A DNA stretch of 64,000 nucleotides from Fidelibacterota bacterium. GTDB lineage: Bacteria > Pseudomonadota > Alphaproteobacteria > Rhodospirillales > Rhodospirillaceae. The stretch's first letter is position 1; each line of letters begins with the position of its first letter. Shown here piece by piece: positions 8,215-15,931 of the stretch. The stretch spans positions 1 to 64,000 of the forward strand of contig CANJPQ010000022.1 of NCBI GenBank assembly GCA_947476275.1, read 5' to 3'. A program made the translations under genes and the position numbers. The notes under the pieces are model-generated. The model was not told where the DNA came from and did no database searches. It saw only the letters and a program-made list of their open reading frames with translations.

Positions 8215-9393
8215 ATGCAGCGGTTTTGGGGACGGTTATTGTTGGCTGGCGCGCTGTCGCTGCCCGGTGCAGCCGAGGCTGAAAGCTCAGTTGAATTCGA
8301 CGGCCGCTACATTGCAGACGTCTTGCACGTCGCGCGCGGCGGCTTGCGCGGCGGCACCAAGTACATCGACGAACTTCAGCTGACAGGTTCCATCGACTCC
8401 TCCGCCGTCGGATGGGGCGGGGGTGAGTTTTTTGTCTACGGGATGGCGAATACGGCGGGAAACTTCGGCAGTCTGTACTTTGGTGAATTCCAAAAGGTCA
8501 GCAATGTCGATACGCGTCCCGCAGTTCATCTCTACGAGGCTTGGTACGAACATCGGTTCGCGGGTGACCGCCTCTCCCTGCGTGGTGGTCTGTACGACTT
8601 CAATAGCGAGTTCGATTCCAATCCCCCGGCAAAGTTGTTTCTGCAATCGTCACACGGCATCGGGATCGACATTGCACAGACCGGGCAGAACGGTCCCTCG
8701 ATCTTTCCGGTCACGTCGTTGGCCGCACGGCTGGCGTGGCAGGACGACGGTTTCCGCATCCGTGCAGCGGTGCTCGACGGTGTACCGGGCGATCCCAGGG
8801 ATCCTCGCCGAACGGCGATCAAACTCGGCCGCGGCGATGGCGCCCTTCTGGCGATCGAGGGCGGATACCAGTCGGATCGCGGCGGGTTTGCGATCGGGGC
8901 CTGGGGCTATACCGCGAAGTTCGACGATCTTGTGCGCACGGACCTAGCCGGCACCCCCTTCCAACGCGCCGACAACCGCGGAATCTACGGCTATGCGAAC
9001 GCAGTGGTGGCCGGCGAGACGTCGGGTCGACACCTGGATGCGTTTCTGCGAGTCGGCGCGGCGCAAGCTGCCATCAATCCGGTATCGACTTTCATCGGTG
9101 CAGGCCTCGTGCTCGGAACGCCATTTGAGCGCCGCCCCAACGATAGCGCCGGTATCGCCATTGCTATCGCGAGAGCAGGCGACCCGTTCCGACGCGTCGC
9201 GCTTCTGGCAGGAAGTCCTGCGTCGTACGCTGAAACCACACTCGAGGTGACCTACCGCGCTCAGGTCACACCGTGGTTCGCCATCCAGCCGGATGTGCAT
9301 TTGGTGATCCACCCGGGTTTTGACCCAGCGCGCCGCAATGCCGTTGTGGTCGGCGTGCGGTTCGATATCAGCCTCTGTGCCCTGCGGCATTGA
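8215..9393 (+). CDS. OprB-family carbohydrate-selective porin
   Basis: A 392-residue outer-membrane beta-barrel protein with a signal peptide (RLLLAGALSLPGAAEAE) and alternating amphipathic strands. Family-type stretches include LYEAWYEHRF, LSLRGGLYDFNSEFD and FLQSSHGIGIDIAQTG, and the C-terminus (PWFAIQPDVHLVIHPGFDP, then NAVVVGVRFDI) is the OprB end strand. OprB porins pass glucose and other sugars across the outer membrane. GGGAG lies 5 bases before the ATG. No inner-membrane sugar transporter is next to it. Confidence 0.85.
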   Translation: MQRFWGRLLLAGALSLPGAAEAESSVEFDGRYIADVLHVARGGLRGGTKYIDELQLTGSIDSSAVGWGGGEFFVYGMANTAGNFGSLYFGEFQKVSNVDTRPAVHLYEAWYEHRFAGDRLSLRGGLYDFNSEFDSNPPAKLFLQSSHGIGIDIAQTGQNGPSIFPVTSLAARLAWQDDGFRIRAAVLDGVPGDPRDPRRTAIKLGRGDGALLAIEGGYQSDRGGFAIGAWGYTAKFDDLVRTDLAGTPFQRADNRGIYGYANAVVAGETSGRHLDAFLRVGAAQAAINPVSTFIGAGLVLGTPFERRPNDSAGIAIAIARAGDPFRRVALLAGSPASYAETTLEVTYRAQVTPWFAIQPDVHLVIHPGFDPARRNAVVVGVRFDISLCALRH

Positions 9394-9434
9394 TTCTTGT
9401 GAAATGGGCTGGAAATTTCCGGTTTGGACCCCAA

Positions 9435-9887
9435 ATGCCCTCTATGGCGAATCCGGTTTATGTCGTTTGTGCCCATTGTGATGCGGTCAACCGCGTCCCT
9501 TCCGATCGCCTCGCCGCAGGCGGTACGTGCGGCGTGTGTCATAAGCCGCTTTTCGACGGCCATCCCGCCGCGTTGAGCGAAGCCCGCTTTGCCAAATACA
9601 TTCAACGCAATGATCTGCCGGTGGTGGTGGATTTCTGGGCGCCTTGGTGCGGCCCCTGCAGGGCGATGGCGCCGACATTCGAGCGGGCCGCAGCTACGCT
9701 TGAGCCTCGCGGCCGCTTCGCCAAACTCAATACCGAGGAGGCGCCCGCCATCGCCGGGCAATTCCAAATCTCAAGCATCCCCACTCTGATGGTTTTCCAC
9801 CGCGGCCAAGTGGTTGCGCGCACAGCTGGCGCCTTGCCGTTCCAGCAACTTGTCGACTGGGTTGGCAGCGCGATCGCCAAGACCTAG
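9435..9887 (+). CDS. trxC: Thioredoxin 2-like protein (TrxC type, N-terminal zinc ribbon)
   Basis: A cytoplasmic thiol-disulfide reductant of about 150 residues. An N-terminal zinc ribbon with two CxxC pairs (VCAHCDA and GTCGVCHKP) precedes a thioredoxin fold with the active site FWAPWCGPCRAM and the cis-proline loop SIPTLMVF. That arrangement defines the TrxC/thioredoxin-2 group, usually linked to oxidative-stress defence. The start could be MPSMANP (9435) or MANPVYV (9444); neither has a clear ribosome binding site. It is followed by a strong stem-loop shared with the convergent cold-shock gene. Confidence 0.9.
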   Translation: MPSMANPVYVVCAHCDAVNRVPSDRLAAGGTCGVCHKPLFDGHPAALSEARFAKYIQRNDLPVVVDFWAPWCGPCRAMAPTFERAAATLEPRGRFAKLNTEEAPAIAGQFQISSIPTLMVFHRGQVVARTAGALPFQQLVDWVGSAIAKT

Positions 9888-9916
9888 GGCATTCGAAGAC
9901 GCGTTCGAAACAACAA

Positions 9917-9942
9917 CGGCCTGCCTCTTCCGAGGCAGGCCG
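9917..9942. terminator. Stem-loop terminator between trxC and the cold-shock gene
   Basis: GGCCTGCCTC and GAGGCAGGCC form a perfect 10-bp stem around a TTCC loop, extended by one C-G pair. It lies between two convergent genes, 30 bases after trxC and 50 bases after the cold-shock stop, so it may serve both directions. The following T content is modest (CGTCTAATTGTCTAAT). Confidence 0.75.
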
Positions 9943-9992
9943 TCTAATTGTCTAATGCGGCACCGGCTATCAGCGGTGGCACGCCGCGGGGC

Positions 9993-10196
9993 CTAGGCGG
10001 ACTTGAGGTTGGCCGCAGCGTTCTTCCCGCGCTCATTCACCAAGTCGTAGGACACGCGCTGTCCTTCCACGAGTGTATCCATTCCGGCGCGCTCGACCGC
10101 GGTGATGTGGACGAAGACGTCCTTGCCGCCATCGCTCGGCTGCACAAATCCATAGCCCTTCACTTTGTTGAACCACTTGACGGTACCGACAGCCAT
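9993..10196 (-). CDS. Cold-shock domain protein (CspA family)
   Basis: A 67-residue single-domain RNA/DNA-binding protein. Both RNP motifs are present (KGYGFVQ and DVFVHI) in the five-stranded OB fold, starting MAVGTVKWFNKVKGYGFV. Family members act as RNA chaperones that melt structure in mRNA at low temperature or in growth transitions. AGGAGG lies about 6 bases before the chosen ATG; a further 22 codons upstream are out of character. The 225 bases upstream are gene-free, consistent with the long regulated leader common in this family. TTGACT (minus strand, 10385-10380) is a possible -35. Confidence 0.93.
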   Translation of the reverse strand: MAVGTVKWFNKVKGYGFVQPSDGGKDVFVHITAVERAGMDTLVEGQRVSYDLVNERGKNAAANLKSA

Positions 10197-10421
10197 CTTG
10201 GCCTCCTTGGATGCTGGAGGCTGGCAATGCGCACGGTGCCCCCGCGAGATCGCCGCGCACACGTCACGCGGCCGCCGACAACCTGGGCTTTTGGGAGACG
10301 TGAGAGGCAGGTCGTGTCGCCAGCTAAGTCGGACCCAAACGTCGATTGTAGTCCAATTAAGTCACAAAATCGGCCAAAAAGTCAACTTTGCCAGCGTCCT
10401 GGTTGAGGTGCGGTGACGTGG

Positions 10422-11654
10422 CTAGCGTCGGACCGGAGGGTCTGGCCGCGCGGGCATCGGGCGTTCCGGCATGGCGGTATCCGGACGCGGCGGAATTTGC
10501 ATGCGCTCGAGCGGGCGATCCGGCGGCATGCCGGGACGCTGTTCACCCGGTCGGCCCGAGCGCGCGCCATCGCGAGGTGTGAGCGCGTTCGGGAATTGGA
10601 TCGCCGGCGGCGCCTTGCCGATAGGCGCGTCCATTGCGCGCGCGGGGCCGTCAGCTGTCATCGGCATCACCGGACGCGTGACGCTCTGTGCCGTGAAGGC
10701 GCGCCCATCCAGGCGTCCGTCTGCTTGCACCGCTTCGCCTGAGCGTGAAGCGATTCGCACCATGTCCTCGCTCAGACGTACCGCCGTCCCGCTCACACGG
10801 CTGAGTTCGGCTTCCACCCGTGCCGCGTCCGCTTGAACGGACAGCGCGCGCACCGATGTCGAGAATGGCGAAGCCAAGTCGACGCGAGTCTCGCGCGACA
10901 CCAGTGTCTCCGCCGCCAAATCCCCCCGCACGACAACGTGCTGCCCTGCCGTAAGGTCGGCTGCGTCGATGGTCAGTGCACCGATGCGCAGCTTGCCATT
11001 GTCGGCCGACTGCAATTCGCCGCTCACCAGCACGCGCTGACCGCGGTTCAGTCGCGTGATAGCGCTGCCAAGGATCGAGCCGTCTGCACGCCGTAAGCCG
11101 GAGACGGCAACCCAATCTCCGGATCGGACGCGCGGCATATTCGCGTTCGGCCCAAAACCCGCGGCGCTTACGGTTTGTCCGGCGACCACCAAAATGCGGC
11201 GATCCTCCGTAATACTTTCCACCGGACCAGCCACGGCGACCCTTACAGAGATGCGCGCGGCGACCAGGGCGTCTTTTGCACTATAGGCTTCGATCTCGAC
11301 CAATTGCCCCAGTTGTATGTCGGCGCGCTTTGCCGGTACGCCTTCGACGGTCACTGCGGTCTTGCGGTCGACCTCCACTTCGTAGCCGTTGACGCAGACG
11401 GAGCCGAAGCCCGTCACCACACCGATGATTCCCGTGCCGCCAAGTCCGCGTTCATCGCCGCGGGCAATCACACCCGTACCGCCCAAACCGCGTTGGTCGG
11501 TTAGTTCTGCGCGCGAGACCAAGCGCTGCAGCGCATCCGACGGGCTGCCGCCATCGCGTGGCGTAAAACTGCAGGCGGCCGGGTCTGCGGCCTGGGCGGC
11601 GGCGGCGAGGAGGGTGAGCACAAGGAGGCCGAAAGCGGCGTGTCGGGTAGCCAT
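10422..11654 (-). CDS. Secreted DUF5666 domain protein
   Basis: A 410-residue exported protein. A signal peptide (AAFGLLVLTLLAAAAQAADP) is followed by a duplicated GLGGTG(V/I)I segment and then several DUF5666-type beta-barrel units of about 65 residues (GVVTGFGSVCVNGYEVEVD, GPVESITEDRRILVVAGQTV, VSGELQSADNGKLRIGALTI). The C-terminal 90 residues are rich in proline and arginine. DUF5666 units resemble OB-like repeats, but their biochemical role is not established. The start is MATRHAAFG, one base after the stop of the DUF6502 gene, so the two are co-transcribed; this pairing recurs in proteobacteria as far as I recall. Confidence 0.8.
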   Translation of the reverse strand: MATRHAAFGLLVLTLLAAAAQAADPAACSFTPRDGGSPSDALQRLVSRAELTDQRGLGGTGVIARGDERGLGGTGIIGVVTGFGSVCVNGYEVEVDRKTAVTVEGVPAKRADIQLGQLVEIEAYSAKDALVAARISVRVAVAGPVESITEDRRILVVAGQTVSAAGFGPNANMPRVRSGDWVAVSGLRRADGSILGSAITRLNRGQRVLVSGELQSADNGKLRIGALTIDAADLTAGQHVVVRGDLAAETLVSRETRVDLASPFSTSVRALSVQADAARVEAELSRVSGTAVRLSEDMVRIASRSGEAVQADGRLDGRAFTAQSVTRPVMPMTADGPARAMDAPIGKAPPAIQFPNALTPRDGARSGRPGEQRPGMPPDRPLERMQIPPRPDTAMPERPMPARPDPPVRR

Positions 11655-11655
11655 G

Positions 11656-12534
11656 TCAGCGCGAATCCTGCGTCGCACCTTCGTCGGGGCCTTCGTAATA
11701 GTACAGGCCCAGAGCCATACGCTGATGCGCATCCGGCTTGCCGGAATCCAGATCTGCGCGCTTAAGCGCGTCCTTGTTGAGCGCGAGCAGTGCCGTCATG
11801 CCCAACTCGCGCGCACGTTTGCGCAGCACGGCCAGGCTCTCCGGTGTAAGGCGATCATAGTACACCGCGCGTTCGAACAGTGGCGCGCCGTCACCCAGCA
11901 GGTTGTGAACGCTTGTGGCAATATGGTCGGCGACATTTCGTCCGAGGTAGTAGGCCTTCTCATCGAAGCCTTCCTGCGGGACGAACGCGTCGGAATTGAG
12001 GCGGATCAGGCCGTCCTGATCCACCGCGACGATCCCCAGCCGCTGCCACTCGTCGAGGATCACCCTTGGTCGGACGTCGCTTGAGACCGTACGCACAAGA
12101 TCGTCGAATGACGGCTTCTTCGGATCGTCCGATGCGCGTGGCAGCGGCGCCGGTCCACCCTTGCGGGCGCGAAAGCGCGCATCGCCCGTCCAGATCCCGA
12201 TCAGCCGTGCGCCGAGCGAGACCGATGGCGGTGGCGCTTGATCCGGTGGCGGTTCGCCTTGGATCCGCTTGATATCCTTGCGCTGCAGGCCAGTGATCAC
12301 GCTCAGCCGACTCACGGTCGCGGCATCGCGATCCTGGCCGAAAGATTCATCGGCGACGGAGACATAGACCGTCTTCAACAGATTGGTCAGGTATGGGAGG
12401 GTGACGCCGCGCGCGATCAGCAGGCGTACCAATGGCCGCGTGAGCCGCGTGATGGCGCGGATCAGCGTTGGTGAAGGTTCCCCCGGCGCGGTTCGGCCCG
12501 AACGAGGCCCGCCTGATCGCGACGTTGTCGACAT
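11656..12534 (-). CDS. DUF6502 family protein
   Basis: A 292-residue cytoplasmic protein. The N-terminal part (LIRAITRLTRPLVRLLIARG, then LPYLTNLLKTVYVSVADE) leads to a helix-turn-helix-like stretch (ATVSRLSVITGLQRKDIKRI), suggesting DNA binding. A middle domain carries ARFRARKGGPAPLPRASDDP and the C-terminal half is helical. DUF6502 proteins have no proven function; the helix-turn-helix-like portion is my inference. ATG at 12534 is chosen because everything upstream is intergenic in character. It is followed immediately by the secreted DUF5666 gene and faces a GT2 gene across a spacer with three palindromes. Confidence 0.75.
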   Translation of the reverse strand: MSTTSRSGGPRSGRTAPGEPSPTLIRAITRLTRPLVRLLIARGVTLPYLTNLLKTVYVSVADESFGQDRDAATVSRLSVITGLQRKDIKRIQGEPPPDQAPPPSVSLGARLIGIWTGDARFRARKGGPAPLPRASDDPKKPSFDDLVRTVSSDVRPRVILDEWQRLGIVAVDQDGLIRLNSDAFVPQEGFDEKAYYLGRNVADHIATSVHNLLGDGAPLFERAVYYDRLTPESLAVLRKRARELGMTALLALNKDALKRADLDSGKPDAHQRMALGLYYYEGPDEGATQDSR

Positions 12535-12573
12535 ATAGCGAGAGCTCCCAGTTGCAAATATTATATCTCGTCC

Positions 12574-12590
12574 GTGGGCAAAAAGCCCAC
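12574..12590. promoter_or_regulatory. Operator-like palindrome A in the DUF6502/GT2 divergent spacer
   Basis: GTGGGCAAAAAGCCCAC is a perfect inverted repeat of 6 bp around A5. A second near-identical palindrome lies 45 bases away centre to centre. It has no trailing T-run, which argues against a terminator and for a protein-binding site. It lies 40 bases upstream of the DUF6502 start. Confidence 0.5.
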
Positions 12591-12617
12591 AAGTTTCCAG
12601 TTGACGCGACGTCCGAG

Positions 12618-12636
12618 CGTGGGTAAAAAACCCACG
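12618..12636. promoter_or_regulatory. Operator-like palindrome B in the DUF6502/GT2 divergent spacer
   Basis: CGTGGGTAAAAAACCCACG is a perfect inverted repeat of 7 bp around A5, sharing GTGGG-N7-CCCAC with palindrome A. It is 33 bases upstream of the GT2 start. Two copies of one dyad between divergent genes are typical of sites for a dimeric regulator; the helix-turn-helix-like DUF6502 protein itself is a candidate (inference). Confidence 0.5.
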
Positions 12637-12645
12637 TACCTTCTC

Positions 12646-12657
12646 CCAGGATCCTGG
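12646..12657 (+). promoter_or_regulatory. Palindrome overlapping the ribosome binding site of the GT2 gene
   Basis: CCAGGATCCTGG is a perfect 12-bp palindrome flanked by TTCTC and AGAA, which extend the pairing with one bulge. Its right arm contains the GG of GGAG, the only ribosome-binding-site-like sequence for the ATG at 12669. In mRNA this could hide the ribosome binding site. Confidence 0.4.
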
Positions 12658-12668
12658 AGAATCCTTGC

Positions 12669-13451
12669 ATGCAAGACTTGAAGGCCGCCGCCGTCGATGC
12701 CGCGGCCATGACGCCCGTCCTGCCCAACCTGTCCATCGTGGTGCCCACCTACAACGAAGCTGCCAACGTTCCTCTGCTGATCGCAAAGCTAGAAGACGCT
12801 CTGGCCGGTCATGCGTGGGAAATCGTATTTGTCGACGACGATTCCGCGGACGACACATCCGGTGCCGTTGCCCGCGCCGGTGCCGACAAGCCGTATATCC
12901 GCTGCATTCGCCGTATCGGGCGGCGTGGCTTGTCATCGGCAGTGATTGAAGGTGCGTTGAGTTGCGACTCCCCCTACATCGCGGTCATGGATGCGGATTT
13001 GCAGCATGACGAACGCATCTTGCCGGACATGCTGCGAATGTTGAATCGCGGCGATGTCGATCTTGCCATCGGGTCGCGCTATGTCGGCGGCGGTGGCGTA
13101 GGAGATTGGAGCCGCATGCGCCAGGGCCTCAGCCGGCTCGCCACAGCGCTCAGCCGATTGGTGGTGAGCGCCGCACTCCGCGATCCCATGAGCGGATTTT
13201 TTATGATGCGGCGCGGCGCGTTTCATGGGGCTTTGAGCCATCTCTCCGGCCGCGGCTACAAGATCATGCTCGACCTGCTCGCGTCGTCGCCGCAGCCCTT
13301 GCGCTTCGTCGAGGTACCCTATGAATTCCAGCCGCGTCTTCACGGTGAAAGCAAATTGAGTATGCGCGTTCTCTATGAGTACGCGGTGATGATTTTCCGG
13401 AAGAGGCTTGAGCGCGCTTTCGCCTCTAGGGCTCGCGTGCCGGCGGCGTAA
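12669..13451 (+). CDS. Polyprenyl-phosphate glycosyltransferase (GT2, DPM1-like, no GtrA domain)
   Basis: A 260-residue GT2 enzyme with the donor-binding motifs VPTYNEAANVP, FVDDDSADDT and DADLQHDE. It is clearly a paralogue of the larger GT2/GtrA protein near 2-3 kb: both contain RGLSSAVIEG and DPMSGFFM and share YKI(M/L)LDLLASSP. It probably transfers a sugar from a nucleotide donor to polyprenyl phosphate at the cytoplasmic membrane face. There is no membrane segment. It overlaps the convergent TonB-TPR gene by 26 bases at its 3' end. Confidence 0.85.
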   Translation: MQDLKAAAVDAAAMTPVLPNLSIVVPTYNEAANVPLLIAKLEDALAGHAWEIVFVDDDSADDTSGAVARAGADKPYIRCIRRIGRRGLSSAVIEGALSCDSPYIAVMDADLQHDERILPDMLRMLNRGDVDLAIGSRYVGGGGVGDWSRMRQGLSRLATALSRLVVSAALRDPMSGFFMMRRGAFHGALSHLSGRGYKIMLDLLASSPQPLRFVEVPYEFQPRLHGESKLSMRVLYEYAVMIFRKRLERAFASRARVPAA

Positions 13452-14247
13452 CGGCGATTTTACGCCCAGTGGCTAGGGCTGACCGCAACGATTCGACGGT
13501 CTTACGCAAATCCCGTAACTGCGGGTTGTCCGGTGGATTCCATGCGTCGAACGCCGCGACAGCGCGCGCATATTCCGTCGCATTGATCGCCGTCATCACC
13601 AGAAGCTGCGAGATCGCCTCCCGCGCTGTGGCGTCAAGATGCGGGGTAATCGCCAGTGCGCGGCTGAAGCAGTCGACCGCACCTTTGAAATCCTCTTTGC
13701 CTGCGGCGACCTGCCCGCGAAATCCTTCAAGCATTGCCAATTCCACAAGATTGAGCCCGCCCGCGCGGCCCAGCGTGGTGATCATTTTGGCCGCCGCATC
13801 CCAGTGGCGGGCCCAAATCTGCTCTCCGATCGCGGCCAACGGCCCGGTGAACGCGTCTCGCACCGCCGTGCTTTCGGTGAGGGCGAAGCTGAGCAGAATG
13901 CGATTGTTTCCCTGCGGCACTGTGGCGCCGCTTTCCAGACGCGGCGTATAAATCCATTTTGCGACGGCGTTTTGCGCACTTTTTTCGAACAGACCGCGTG
14001 GGAACGAACTGATCACGTGGATGTCTGACGTCGTACCTTCAGGCGTAATCGCGAACTGCAGTTCCACCCAACCTTCGTCGCCGCGCTCGACGGCCTTGGC
14101 TGGGTACCGCGGCGAAATGCGTTTAGCGAGTGCCGCCGGCGTGACTTTTTCAGCGACAGGCACTTGCGCATGGCTTCCAGTCGCGACAGCCACGCACATC
14201 AAGAACCCAATCAAGGTGGCGACGCGATACACGGCACTCCACGTCAC
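13426..14247 (-). CDS. TonB C-terminal domain protein with TPR-like tail, exported
   Basis: A 273-residue protein with a signal sequence (VATLIGFLMCVAVATGSHAQ), a TonB C-terminal domain (AKRISPRYPAKAVERGDEGW, with VVELQF-type strands and KWIYTPRLE) and a C-terminal helical stretch with a TPR-like pattern (EDFKGAVDCFSRALAITPHL). Classical TonB has a long proline-rich spacer after its membrane anchor. That spacer is missing here, so this is more likely a periplasmic or envelope scaffold protein than the energiser of outer-membrane transport. It lies upstream of no TonB-dependent receptor in the window. Confidence 0.75.
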   Translation of the reverse strand: MTWSAVYRVATLIGFLMCVAVATGSHAQVPVAEKVTPAALAKRISPRYPAKAVERGDEGWVELQFAITPEGTTSDIHVISSFPRGLFEKSAQNAVAKWIYTPRLESGATVPQGNNRILLSFALTESTAVRDAFTGPLAAIGEQIWARHWDAAAKMITTLGRAGGLNLVELAMLEGFRGQVAAGKEDFKGAVDCFSRALAITPHLDATAREAISQLLVMTAINATEYARAVAAFDAWNPPDNPQLRDLRKTVESLRSALATGRKIAVTPPAREP

Positions 14248-14254
14248 TGATGTC

Positions 14255-15832
14255 TTACAGACCCAGGCTCCCCGGATTCATCAGACCACGGGGGTCCAGG
14301 ACACCCTTCAGGCTTCGCAGCATTTCCCCATTTCGGGGATCGCGCCCCGCCATGTACGGATAGCTCTTTCCGACCTGTAAGTGTACGGCCCCACAATCGG
14401 CAAAAGCGCTGCGGATCGCAACGCGCATTTCCTCGACTACCGCGCGCGCCTCCGGATTCTCCGGATAAGTTGGCAGTTGATCGAGGTATTCCTGCGGCAG
14501 ATATCGGCTGTGATACAGGTGCCGGGCGTCCTGCCAGTAGAAGACCGGCTCATAGAGGAACCCGGTCGTTCCGATGGTCGTGAACATGGCGGCCACATGA
14601 ATCTTCAGCGCGTTCATCCGGGCCGCGTACGCCTCCTGGATGATGCCCAACCTGGCGTGGAACGCATCCACTTTGCTGAACGGCAGAATGCCGTGCAGGG
14701 GCACCCAGCGTTCGCCCGTCGGACCCATGATGGGATAGAGCGGCATGAACGGGGTTGCACGCACCACATCCGGAATTGTGTTCGGGACCTCCATTCCGTG
14801 CGGTTCCACAACACGCCGCACGACGGCGAGCAGGCTGCGCGCATGGGCCGCGTCCACCCCCTCGACGATGAAGTGGGCGGAGTATTCCGATTTGTTCAGG
14901 AAGCTCTTGCCGGCCAGGGCCATGCGGATGAGCTTGATCGTGCCCTCGACCGGGTTGCGGCTGTTCTTAAAGACCGCTAGCGCCGCGCTGGTGCTTTGCT
15001 TCATGTTCGAGCGGCCCAGCCACGCCTTCTGCAGTCGGGGGTTAAGGCCGAAATTATCGGCGACGATACCTTCCCGCGCCGCCGCGGCCATGCCGCGCGC
15101 CATCCCCTCGAAGGTCGTGAAACCGAAAGAAACCGACATCACGACCGGCAACGCGCGGATCAAGCGCAGGGTGATGCGCGCCTTCACCGCCATGGCGCCG
15201 GTATCGCCAGTGAATAGCGCGGAAAGGTCCGGTCCGTAGTGGCGAAAGAACGGCGTGCCGTTGGCGGCTGCGGCTGCGCCGGTTTTCAAGATCGTCCCGT
15301 CCGCCAGGACGACCTCCAACGCCAACACGGAATCCGCTGACGGTCCGTGCAATCCTGATCCTAGGCTGACCGAACCTTGCGATATCGATCCGCCGATTGT
15401 CGCACGCAAGCCTGAGAACGGCCCCCAGAACGGCGTGCGCAACCCGTATTTGCCCAGCGTTTCATATAGTTCCGCCCAGGTGACGCCGGCTTCCACGGTG
15501 ACGTACATGTCGTCGGCGTGAAGATCGATCCGGTTTAGGCGAGTGGTGTCGATCAGTATGGATTGAGCTGTCGCGGCGAGATATCCGTCCGAGTAAGACG
15601 CGCCGCCGCCGCGTGGAACCACCGCGACGCCTTGAGATGTAGCTGTCCCGACAACGTTGGCGAGTTCCTCCACAGTTCCGGGGCGCACCACGGCAAGGGG
15701 AACGGCCATCTGCCGATAAACGTCGTGCGCGTAGAACGACCGGTCGGCCTCGTCGGTCAGTACGTGCTCTCCACCGACAGCCTGGACCAACCGTTCGATC
15801 AGCGGATGGGAAGCAGCATCTTTCGGCGCCAT
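14255..15832 (-). CDS. FAD-binding oxidoreductase, VAO/FAD-linked oxidase type (copy 1)
   Basis: A 525-residue cytoplasmic flavoprotein. The PCMH-type FAD-binding domain carries VVPRGGGASYSDGY (about 72-85), TVEAGVTWAEL and TIGGSISQGSVSLGSGLHGP, followed by a C-terminal substrate cap that ends LDPRGLMNPGSLGL, as in glycolate oxidase, D-lactate dehydrogenase and 4-cresol/vanillyl-alcohol-type oxidases. The substrate is not evident. A paralogue with the same architecture and the same type of ending (LNPGKLDG) is at 52.5-54.0 kb, directly upstream of a methyltransferase. It is 8 bases from the TonB-TPR gene start on the same strand. Confidence 0.85.
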   Translation of the reverse strand: MAPKDAASHPLIERLVQAVGGEHVLTDEADRSFYAHDVYRQMAVPLAVVRPGTVEELANVVGTATSQGVAVVPRGGGASYSDGYLAATAQSILIDTTRLNRIDLHADDMYVTVEAGVTWAELYETLGKYGLRTPFWGPFSGLRATIGGSISQGSVSLGSGLHGPSADSVLALEVVLADGTILKTGAAAAANGTPFFRHYGPDLSALFTGDTGAMAVKARITLRLIRALPVVMSVSFGFTTFEGMARGMAAAAREGIVADNFGLNPRLQKAWLGRSNMKQSTSAALAVFKNSRNPVEGTIKLIRMALAGKSFLNKSEYSAHFIVEGVDAAHARSLLAVVRRVVEPHGMEVPNTIPDVVRATPFMPLYPIMGPTGERWVPLHGILPFSKVDAFHARLGIIQEAYAARMNALKIHVAAMFTTIGTTGFLYEPVFYWQDARHLYHSRYLPQEYLDQLPTYPENPEARAVVEEMRVAIRSAFADCGAVHLQVGKSYPYMAGRDPRNGEMLRSLKGVLDPRGLMNPGSLGL

Positions 15833-15931
15833 GGCGAGCCTCTTGGGAATATGGGTCGAGAAGTCCTACTCAGCCGCCGCATCAATTCCAAGGTACGCGC
15901 CGGGCTGCGCCCGCGTCACGGTCGGCGGTAG

